From assembly GCA_020048985.1 (NCBI GenBank), contig JAIFLR010000023.1, forward strand, positions 1 through 51,967: a stretch of 51,967 nt of DNA, read 5' to 3'. The DNA comes from Halobacteriovorax sp. (GTDB lineage: Bacteria; Bdellovibrionota; Bacteriovoracia; Bacteriovoracales; Bacteriovoracaceae). Shown in pieces: positions 45,337-51,967 of this stretch (the first letter of the stretch is position 1; each line of letters starts with the position of its first letter). Made by a program: the position numbers and the translations under genes. The notes under the pieces were generated by a model that searched no databases, had not been told where the DNA came from, and saw only the letters and a list, made by a program, of their open reading frames with translations.

Positions 45337-46596
45337 ATGGACACCATTCAAACCCCATCAATTGAAACGTTGATGAGTAGAGCTTTGGTGGATCTCAACA
45401 AAGATGACAAGTTTTTGGCCCACCTGCCAATTGATTCCATCCGAATTCAAGGGCAAGGTCATTATCGTCTGGCAAAAATCTATTACGATAAAGCTGACTT
45501 TGAAAAAGCTGAAGAGTATTTCATCAATGCTCTTAAGTGTACTGAGCTTCCTCAGGATGCTTTTGTTATCTTCAAAATTTACGGCTTCTTGATTCGAATT
45601 TATTCAGAAAGTCTGAACGAGCAGGATGCCAACAAATATATCCAACTTTCGAGCGACCTTTTAGACCAGATCGTCTCTACACTTCCTTCTCTTAATGCCG
45701 AATACTTTTATAATGCAGCCGTGGTTAACACTTATAAGGGTGAGTTCGCGGACGCCAATAAGAATTTTCACCAGGCCTACCGTAAGGCCCAGACTGAAAA
45801 TGAGCCTGAGCTTATGGCCAAGTCGCTTTATGCGATGGCAACCAATGCTTGTCAGATGAAAAACTTCCAGGACGCTCTCCTTCATTTAGGTCAATTAAAT
45901 GAACTTCTGAATATCCTGAAAAAAGGCTATCTCAAAGGAAGTATGCACCTGCTTTGGGGTAACGCTCTGAGAGAGTTAGGATCATATGCTGAGTCTTTAC
46001 CTCACTATGACCTTGCGATGAAACTGCTCCATTCTAAGCGTTGTTGGAATATGCATCACTACGTTCTTTTGAACAAAGGTGTTGCTCTTAAAAAAATGGG
46101 CGAGTTCTCTAAGGCCCTTATCCTTTTTGGAATTGCTCAAAACTCTTTGGATGAAGAATACTTCAAGCGCCTTCAGCAGCTCATTTTGATGGAAGTTGAA
46201 GATGTGAACGATTCATCTGTGGATCTCTATCTTGACCGTCATAACCGAGTGATTCACGAGAAAGCTCTGGGTGTTATTGATTTCAAACACCGTTTTGTGC
46301 TTCTAGAGATCCTTTTCCTCTTGGCGCAAACTCCTGGAACTTACTATAATAAAGAAGACCTCGCTAAAATGATCTGGAAAGATGAGTACAATCCTCTTAT
46401 CCATGACAAGCTGATCTATACAAGTATCAGCCGACTAAGGAAGTTGATTGAGCCTAAAGGAATCAAACGCCAGTATATTCTCCGCGGAAAAGATGGATAC
46501 ACCTTCAATCCGAGAGTTAATGCACGTTTTCACAAAGAAAATGAAGTTGTTAAGCAGAGAAATATTGGGAATATCGAAATTTCTTCTCCCGTTTAA
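45337..46596 (+). CDS. TPR-repeat regulator with C-terminal winged helix
   Basis: 419 residues, cytoplasmic. Residues about 35-290 form TPR-like helical pairs (for example AKIYYDKADFEKAEEYFINAL and GNALRELGSYAESLPHYDLAM). Residues about 315-400 are an OmpR-type winged-helix domain: LEILFLLAQTPGTYYNKEDLAKMIWKDEY, then SISRLRKLIE and the wing YILRGKDGYTF. There is no receiver domain, so activity is probably controlled by protein or peptide binding to the TPR part. AGGAGG before the ATG. The 329-base upstream gap holds two operator-like palindromes and a terminator-like hairpin. Confidence 0.85.
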   Translation: MDTIQTPSIETLMSRALVDLNKDDKFLAHLPIDSIRIQGQGHYRLAKIYYDKADFEKAEEYFINALKCTELPQDAFVIFKIYGFLIRIYSESLNEQDANKYIQLSSDLLDQIVSTLPSLNAEYFYNAAVVNTYKGEFADANKNFHQAYRKAQTENEPELMAKSLYAMATNACQMKNFQDALLHLGQLNELLNILKKGYLKGSMHLLWGNALRELGSYAESLPHYDLAMKLLHSKRCWNMHHYVLLNKGVALKKMGEFSKALILFGIAQNSLDEEYFKRLQQLILMEVEDVNDSSVDLYLDRHNRVIHEKALGVIDFKHRFVLLEILFLLAQTPGTYYNKEDLAKMIWKDEYNPLIHDKLIYTSISRLRKLIEPKGIKRQYILRGKDGYTFNPRVNARFHKENEVVKQRNIGNIEISSPV

Positions 46597-47164
46597 TCTT
46601 TTATTAATCGGAGGACTCCATGCTCAAGAGCTGGTTTCCTCCGATCGCTTTCTCATCAAAATCCTCGACAGCGTTGTCACTGTTCAAGATGTTAACTACC
46701 AACTCCGAAATCTCAAGGCCCTTGATTGCATTTATGAGGATTCTCTTGTCGTTTCCTACTTTGAAAAAAAGTTTTTAACTGAACTCAGTAGCTTCGTTAC
46801 TAATTTTCCTGAAAAAGATGAAGACGTTATTAAGTTTCTCCATGCCAATCCTAATATGCTCAAAAAAATTAGGAACTTTTTTAAAATGCTCCGTTATTCG
46901 GAAGATCAGAATAAAAAAGTCTCAGTAGAGCTCTCCAAACTCATTCGCGAGGGAACGAGAGAGAATAACTGCCAAAAGAGCATTTTGCATAAAGACTCAT
47001 TAAAAACCAATTTCAAGAGCCTGATTGAAATGGAGCTTTATCTGCGCTCTCGCTACGAAGGTCAGCTCCGAAGCCATAAGAGAAATTTCGACTTTATTCG
47101 ACCTTCCATTGACCTGTTCATTGATTCTTTGGATAAGCAGCTGACTCATGAATACTTCTGGTAA
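46541..47164 (+). CDS. Secreted protein with SurA-N-like segment
   Basis: 207 residues from ATG 46541, overlapping the regulator by 56 bases. Signal peptide MKLLSREILGISKFLLPFNLLLIGGLHAQ. The next part, FLIKILDSVVTVQDVNYQLRNLKALDC, resembles the start of SurA-type chaperone N-domains (DxVITxxDxxxRL), but no PPIase domain follows; the rest is helical and charged with two Cys. An earlier in-frame TTG-type start was rejected because it hides the signal peptide. Function unknown. Same transcript as the regulator and rimI-like gene. Confidence 0.72.
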   Translation: MKLLSREILGISKFLLPFNLLLIGGLHAQELVSSDRFLIKILDSVVTVQDVNYQLRNLKALDCIYEDSLVVSYFEKKFLTELSSFVTNFPEKDEDVIKFLHANPNMLKKIRNFFKMLRYSEDQNKKVSVELSKLIREGTRENNCQKSILHKDSLKTNFKSLIEMELYLRSRYEGQLRSHKRNFDFIRPSIDLFIDSLDKQLTHEYFW

Positions 47165-47600
47165 ACTGTTTCGGCTTAACCCCGGGCATGCAGAATTTGG
47201 TCACGTTTTGGATCTGGACCAGACTCAATTCCCGCGACCTTGGTCTCAGCATGACTGGATTGGCCTCAATTGGGATCATCATATCCTTTTAGGCTGGAAG
47301 CCAGCGGACCAGCTGGAGGGCATGGCACTCTTTGGGTTGGCGCCCGGTGATGAAACGGCGCATCTATTAAAGATATGTGTGGAGTCCAAGTTGAGGGGGA
47401 CGGGAGCTGCGGCCAATTTTTGGAAGAGTTGCCAGGAATTTCTAAGACTGCAGGGCGTGACAGGGGTCTACCTTGAAGTGGAATCCTCCAATCAGCGGGC
47501 GATCGGATTTTACCGAAAGCTGGGTTTTGCGACCTTAAGGACCATTAAAGGGTACTATTCTGACGGAACTGATGCGATGACCATGCAAATGACTACTTGA
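47148..47600 (+). CDS. GNAT acetyltransferase, RimI-like
   Basis: 150 residues, overlapping the previous gene by 17 bases. Acetyl-CoA motif LRGTGAAANFWKSCQEFL (about 83-100; R/QxxGxG/A) and YLEVESSNQRAIGFYRKLGF (about 105-124) are typical of RimI, which acetylates ribosomal or other protein N-termini. The C-terminal GYYSDGTDAMTM also matches the RimI pattern. Substrate not known. Confidence 0.85.
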   Translation: MNTSGKLFRLNPGHAEFGHVLDLDQTQFPRPWSQHDWIGLNWDHHILLGWKPADQLEGMALFGLAPGDETAHLLKICVESKLRGTGAAANFWKSCQEFLRLQGVTGVYLEVESSNQRAIGFYRKLGFATLRTIKGYYSDGTDAMTMQMTT

Positions 47601-47680
47601 GTCTGAAATGCTTTAAAATTGCTCTTTCGATTTGATTTTGTTACATATGTGTCCTGTTTTCAGATTTCGGTGGTGATGTG

Positions 47681-47706
47681 AGGGTGGTTTTTTTCCATCC
47701 TTTTTT
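47681..47706 (+). terminator. Terminator-like hairpin before rimP
   Basis: AGGGTGG (47681-47687), loop of seven T, CCATCCT (47695-47701) pairing with one G-T wobble, then T6. It follows the acetyltransferase gene by 80 bases and ends 20 bases before the rimP start, so it terminates the upstream operon or attenuates rimP-nusA-infB. Confidence 0.5.
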
Positions 47707-47726
47707 ATTTTACGGGTACTTTTTTA

Positions 47727-48257
47727 ATGGATATCCAGCAAGAGCGGATTGGTTTTGAAAAAAAGTTTTATCTTCTTTGTGAACCTGTGGTTCAGGAAGC
47801 GGGATATCGTTTGTACGACCTTGAGTATGTCACCTCTCAAAAAATCCTAAGACTATATATCCAGGACCCTAGAACTGGTTCAGCGGTGATCGAAGATTGT
47901 ATTAAAGTTGATCATGCTTTGACTGAGCCATTTGAAAAAGAAACCTGGATACCGGAAGAAATTGTTCTTGAGGTTTCTTCTCCTGGCATCTACCGCAATG
48001 TCATGAGCCTTGAGCATTTCAAGATGAGCATTGGTGAAATTGTGGCGGTCGTGATTACCGGGCAGTTATCTGAAGAGCAGACCCTAGGTTCGCCTAAAGG
48101 TCTGAATCTTAAAAGTGACAAAAAATTTCGTGGCAAGCTCATAGAGGCAAACCAGGATGAATATGTGATTGAAGTTAAAGGCTTCAATCTAAAGTTAAAT
48201 TACAAACAGACTAAAAAAGTTAATTTAGATCCCGATTTAAAATCGGTTAGAGAGTAA
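47727..48257 (+). CDS. rimP: Ribosome maturation factor RimP
   Basis: Assists 30S subunit maturation. 176 residues: N-terminal domain with EAGYRLYDLEYV, RLYIQDP, IEDCIKVDHALTEPFE and LEVSSPGIYR (about 20-90), then a C-terminal Sm-like domain (about 95-175) with FRGKLIEANQDEYVIEV. Starts the conserved rimP-nusA-infB block; the ATG lacks a strong ribosome binding site. Confidence 0.94.
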   Translation: MDIQQERIGFEKKFYLLCEPVVQEAGYRLYDLEYVTSQKILRLYIQDPRTGSAVIEDCIKVDHALTEPFEKETWIPEEIVLEVSSPGIYRNVMSLEHFKMSIGEIVAVVITGQLSEEQTLGSPKGLNLKSDKKFRGKLIEANQDEYVIEVKGFNLKLNYKQTKKVNLDPDLKSVRE

Positions 48258-48268
48258 GGAGAGACCCT

Positions 48269-49705
48269 GTGAACTTTTCAGAATTAGGTCGAGTTATTGA
48301 GCAACTAGGTAAAGACCGCGGGATTAAAAAAGAATTTATCGTGGGCGCAATTGAACAAGCATTCCTTGTAACTGCTCGTAAAAAATTCGGAATCCAAGGT
48401 GAATACGAAGCTCGCTACAACGAAAACGATGGCGAAGTTGAAATTTTTCAATATAAAAACGTTGTTGAGAAAGTTCGTGACGGTATTGTTGAGATTGATT
48501 TCGATTCAGCTAAGAAACTTGATGAAGATTGTGAAGTTGGAGATCAACTAGGTCTTAAAATCGAAAACCCTGGTTTTTCTCGCGTAGATATTCAGACTGC
48601 AAAACAAATTATTTTCCAAAAAGTTCGTGATGCTGAGAGAGATATTCTTTTTGCAGAATTCAAACACCGTGAAGGTGACCTGGTTACAGGTATTGCTCGC
48701 CGTTTCGAGAAAGGTAACGTTGTTATCGATCTTGGTAAGTCAGATGCGATCCTTCCTAAAAAAGAAATCATCTTTGGTGAATCATTCAAGCCTGGTGACA
48801 GAATTCAAGCCTATTTGTCAGACGTAATTATGACAAACCGTGGACCTGAAATTCGTTTAACTCGTACTTCTCCAATGTTCCTCGTGAAATTGTTTGAAGT
48901 TGAGGTTCCAGAGATCGCTGATGGTACAATTGAAGTTAAAGCGGCAGCACGTGAGCCGGGATACAGAGCAAAAATCGCGGTGATGACTCAAGATAGAGAC
49001 ATCGATCCTGTTGGTGCTTGCGTTGGTATGAAAGGTTCAAGAGTTCAGAACATCGTGAATGAACTTCAGGGTGAGAAAATTGATATCGTTCGTTGGAATG
49101 ATGACACAGAAACTTTCGCAAGAGCTGCATTGGCCCCTGCTGAAATTCAGTCAGTTTCTTTAAACCACGGTGACCATACTCTCGACGTAATTGTTGAAGA
49201 TGATCAGTTGTCTCTGGCCATTGGTAAGAGAGGACAAAACGTTCGTTTAGCGGCGATGCTTACTGGCTGGAAAATAAATATTATCTCTAAAGCTAAGCTT
49301 CAAGAGCGCGTTAAACTTGCGGTTGAGAATCTGGTACAACTTTCGAACATCTCTGAAGCAACTGCACAGGTACTTGTTCAGAAAGGTGTTATGTCGATTG
49401 TTGATTTAAGTGCTTCGACACCAGAAGATATTGCTCGCTACCTTGGTAAATCAGCTGCTGATGCTAAGACGATGATTGAGACAGCTGCTGCTGCACTTGA
49501 AGATGAAAATATTAAATCTGACCTTGATGAGAATGCTGAAATCATATCAGCTTCAGCTGTTCCGCATCAGTCTGGCTTTAAGAGATCTGAAAGAGCTGAA
49601 TCTAGTTCTGCAACACCTGGTAGTAAAAAAGAAGTTGGCGGAGATAAGTTTTCTGAGGCTGAAAGACGCCTTCGTGAAGAACTTGCTGCCTTTAAATTGA
49701 AATAA
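48269..49705 (+). CDS. nusA: Transcription termination/antitermination factor NusA
   Basis: 478 residues from GTG 48269 with AAGGAG ahead. Domains: N-terminal RNA-polymerase-binding domain (about 1-125), S1 (about 130-200), KH1 (about 225-290, with VGACVGMKGSRVQNI) and KH2 (about 300-350, LAIGKRGQNVRLAAML), then one HhH-type repeat (about 365-415) and a charged tail ending in RRLREELAAFKLK. RNA-polymerase pausing, termination and antitermination roles. Lies 11 bases after rimP. Confidence 0.96.
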   Translation: MNFSELGRVIEQLGKDRGIKKEFIVGAIEQAFLVTARKKFGIQGEYEARYNENDGEVEIFQYKNVVEKVRDGIVEIDFDSAKKLDEDCEVGDQLGLKIENPGFSRVDIQTAKQIIFQKVRDAERDILFAEFKHREGDLVTGIARRFEKGNVVIDLGKSDAILPKKEIIFGESFKPGDRIQAYLSDVIMTNRGPEIRLTRTSPMFLVKLFEVEVPEIADGTIEVKAAAREPGYRAKIAVMTQDRDIDPVGACVGMKGSRVQNIVNELQGEKIDIVRWNDDTETFARAALAPAEIQSVSLNHGDHTLDVIVEDDQLSLAIGKRGQNVRLAAMLTGWKINIISKAKLQERVKLAVENLVQLSNISEATAQVLVQKGVMSIVDLSASTPEDIARYLGKSAADAKTMIETAAAALEDENIKSDLDENAEIISASAVPHQSGFKRSERAESSSATPGSKKEVGGDKFSEAERRLREELAAFKLK

Positions 49706-49734
49706 TTAATTGGTTCTAGGAATCGGAGTAACTA

Positions 49735-51967
49735 ATGGCAAAAAAAGTTTACGAACTTGCCACTGAAATTGGAGTAGGCGCTATCGACTTAGTCGAGAAG
49801 CTGAAGACTATGGGCTTTAATGTGAGAAATCATATGGCAAGTCTTACTGACGAAGAAGTCATTAAGGCCAAGGCTGCATATGAGACACCACAGAAATCAT
49901 CCGGAGTCGCGAAAAAAGCTGTCGTGAGAAAGGTTATCAAGAAAGAGGCTGCAGCTGAAGAAGCTGCTCCTGTGAAGGAAGAACCTGCTCCTGTAGTTGA
50001 AGAAGCGCCGACAGAAATTGTCCAGGCAGCACCTCAAGTTGTAGCTGCACCAGCACCTGCAGCACCTGCAGAAAAGCAGTACATAGACGATAAGCCTAAG
50101 GGCTTAACTATCGTTAAGAGAAAAACTAAAGCTCAGAAAGAAGAAGAAGATAAAAAAGCCCAGGATGCTAAGGACGAAGCCGCTGCGTATGCAGCTGCTC
50201 AGGCCAGTATTCCTAAGGACGATGGTCCGGCACCGGCTTCTTCTTATAATACTTCAAGAAATGCTCCTGGTAAGAAGGAATATTTTGAAGAGAAGAGACA
50301 CACTTTTACTCCGATCTTCACTCCTGAAGCTAAGAAGAAAGAAGAAACTCCTGAGAAAAAAGCCCAGGATGCTCGTCTCTTGCCTCGTCGTCCAGTAGAT
50401 GAAACTGCTGACATGACTGAGGAAGAAAAAGACAAGAAGCGCATGGGTGACCTTGCAGCTGCTATGGGTAAAAAAGCTGGAACAGGTAAAAAAGATCTAA
50501 CCGTTATTCGTGCGGATGAAGAACTGAAGTTTGCTTCTCAGTTAGTTGGTAAAACAATCTATATACCTGCTAAAAAGAAGAAACTTTACTCTGGTCCAAC
50601 TCAGAGAACTTTGATCACTGAAGTTAAAGATTCTAAACGTATCGTGACTATCAATGGTGTTACGACGGCTGAAGAACTTGCTCACAAACTCAGTCAGAAA
50701 TTTGAAGCTTTCGCTAATAAGATGCTTGAAATCAATCTTCTTGTTCGCGCTGACGACTATATCGGTGTGAAGCTCGCCAACGAAATCGCTGCTCTTTATA
50801 ACTACAGAGTCGAGGACAAAGCCTTCAGTGAAGAAGCTGTTCTTAATAAAGTAGAAGGTGAAGATAAGTCAGGTTTCCCAACTCGTAGCCCGATCATCAC
50901 GATCATGGGTCACGTAGATCATGGTAAAACATCACTTCTAGATTATATTCGTAAAGCTAAAGTAGCCTCTGGTGAAGCTGGTGGAATTACTCAGCACATC
51001 GGCGCTTATTCAGTGCAAACTGAAAAAGGTACTCTTACTTTCTTGGATACTCCAGGTCACGCCGCTTTCGGAGCGATGAGACAGCGTGGAGCGAACGTAA
51101 CAGATATCGTGGTTCTGGTTGTTGCTGCTGATGATGGTGTTATGCCTCAGACAGTAGAATCAATTAAATTTTGTAAGAATGCTGGTGTACCAGTCATTGT
51201 TGCCGTAAACAAAATTGATAAGCCAGGTGCCAATCCAGATAGAGTTAAGCAAGGGCTAGTTGAGCACGGCTTACTCGCAGAAGACTGGGGTGGTGAAACT
51301 CAATTCGTTCCTTTGTCAGCTTTGACTGGTGAAGGTGTTGATAATCTTCTTGAGGCCATTGGTCTTCAAGCGGAAATCATGGAACTTCGTGAAGACCCTA
51401 AAGGTCCGGCTGAAGGTATCGTTATCGAATCTAAAATTGAAGTTGGACGTGGTCCAGTTGCTACAATTTTAATTCAAAAAGGAACACTCAATAAGGGTGA
51501 CGCTATCGTTGTGGGTGAAACATCCGGACGTGCCAGATCTCTTATGGATTTTTCTGGAAAGTTGCTTAACTCTGCAGGCCCTTCTACACCTGTGCAAATC
51601 CTTGGTTTGGAACTCGTTCCTAGTCCGGGTGATATTGTGAACGTTGTTAAAAATGAACGTGAAGCCACTAAGATTGTTGAAAACAGAATCAACGAACGTA
51701 AAGAAATGGCCAACGCTTCAGTTGAAGTCAAAAAAGTTAGCCTTGAAGATTTCTTCGCAACAGCTCAGAACAACTCTGAAATTGAGAAGAAAGTTCTCAA
51801 ACTTATTGTTCGCTCTGATGTTCAGGGATCTTACGAAGCGATCAAGACAGCTGTACAACAACTCGGAAACAGCGAAGTTTCGGTTGAGGTTATCGCTGGC
51901 GGTGTTGGTGCGATCACTGATAACGATGTAAACCTTGCTGCTTCTACGAAAGCTTTCATCATGGGTT
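49735..51967 (+). CDS. infB: Translation initiation factor IF-2 (3' end beyond window)
   Basis: Places fMet-tRNA on the 30S subunit with GTP. 744 codons are present; the usual length is about 850-900, so the C-terminal end is missing. N-terminal IF2_N domain (1-52), then an Ala/Lys/Pro/Glu-rich linker (about 55-250), a second small domain (about 300-370), and the GTPase domain: G1 GHVDHGKT (392-399), G3 DTPGH, G4 NKID. Domains II and the start of III follow. ATG 49735 has GGAG ahead. Confidence 0.97.
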   Translation, partial: MAKKVYELATEIGVGAIDLVEKLKTMGFNVRNHMASLTDEEVIKAKAAYETPQKSSGVAKKAVVRKVIKKEAAAEEAAPVKEEPAPVVEEAPTEIVQAAPQVVAAPAPAAPAEKQYIDDKPKGLTIVKRKTKAQKEEEDKKAQDAKDEAAAYAAAQASIPKDDGPAPASSYNTSRNAPGKKEYFEEKRHTFTPIFTPEAKKKEETPEKKAQDARLLPRRPVDETADMTEEEKDKKRMGDLAAAMGKKAGTGKKDLTVIRADEELKFASQLVGKTIYIPAKKKKLYSGPTQRTLITEVKDSKRIVTINGVTTAEELAHKLSQKFEAFANKMLEINLLVRADDYIGVKLANEIAALYNYRVEDKAFSEEAVLNKVEGEDKSGFPTRSPIITIMGHVDHGKTSLLDYIRKAKVASGEAGGITQHIGAYSVQTEKGTLTFLDTPGHAAFGAMRQRGANVTDIVVLVVAADDGVMPQTVESIKFCKNAGVPVIVAVNKIDKPGANPDRVKQGLVEHGLLAEDWGGETQFVPLSALTGEGVDNLLEAIGLQAEIMELREDPKGPAEGIVIESKIEVGRGPVATILIQKGTLNKGDAIVVGETSGRARSLMDFSGKLLNSAGPSTPVQILGLELVPSPGDIVNVVKNEREATKIVENRINERKEMANASVEVKKVSLEDFFATAQNNSEIEKKVLKLIVRSDVQGSYEAIKTAVQQLGNSEVSVEVIAGGVGAITDNDVNLAASTKAFIMG

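Noticed and set aside
1-51967. Prophage, insertion sequence, CRISPR array, tRNA or rRNA
   Set aside because: No integrase, transposase, phage structural gene, regularly spaced repeat or cloverleaf was found by reading both strands.

Overview
The window is chromosomal DNA of a free-living, flagellated Gram-negative bacterium, most likely a member of the Bdellovibrionota, perhaps the Bacteriovorax/Peredibacter side. That placement is inferred from the short flagellin, the many small secreted proteins, the amino-acid-degrading gene content and the overall protein style; no marker gene in the window settles it. Gene density is high, many neighbours overlap by 1-8 bases, and I see no phage, insertion sequence, CRISPR array, tRNA or rRNA.

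Layout. 1-7686 (minus): a pyrimidine operon pyrB-carA-carB-pyrF-pyrE that runs into lysA, which is cut by the window edge. 7869-11275 (plus): uvrB, a small secreted-protein gene broken by a one-base frameshift, and a membrane-associated metallophosphoesterase. 11272-12790: a receiver-like protein without its phospho-acceptor Asp, divergent from a flagellin gene that ends in a clear terminator. 12803-17247 (minus): a beta-ketoadipyl-CoA-type thiolase, two tandem paralogous secreted proteins, an aldehyde dehydrogenase and a first D-Ala-D-Ala ligase. 17431-20245 (plus): a large secreted metallopeptidase and a small secreted protein. 20242-21664: an ECF sigma factor and membrane anti-sigma candidate, divergent from a secreted nine-cysteine peptide; both transcripts have the same -35/-10 sequence at identical spacing. 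21698-26165 (minus): an operon for CoA-thioester (phenylacetate-like) degradation. 26243-30434 (minus): a phosphate-uptake operon pstS-pstC-pstA with two ATPase subunits whose defects are complementary. 30537-37677: a TSUP permease, 4-hydroxyphenylpyruvate dioxygenase, a NYN-domain protein, a fused indolepyruvate:ferredoxin oxidoreductase, and a Nudix/metallo-beta-lactamase fusion damaged by a deletion. 37746-42242: small membrane and secreted proteins, a PhoD-like phosphatase, a secreted alpha/beta hydrolase and a degenerate HD-domain protein. 42296-45007 (minus): a second Ddl and a TGS-less threonyl-tRNA synthetase. 45008-51967 (plus): a structured leader, a TPR/winged-helix regulator, a secreted protein, a GNAT acetyltransferase, then rimP-nusA-infB (infB cut by the window edge).

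How it fits together. Thiolase, PaaF/G/H-like enzymes, a PaaA-family di-iron protein, HPPD and indolepyruvate oxidoreductase suggest that amino acids, especially aromatic ones, are burned as carbon, which suits an organism that lives on protein or on prey. The two observations most worth testing are the self-contained ECF sigma / anti-sigma / Cys-rich peptide unit, whose promoters can be read directly, and the apparently asymmetric PstB pair, which predicts a heterodimeric phosphate transporter ATPase.
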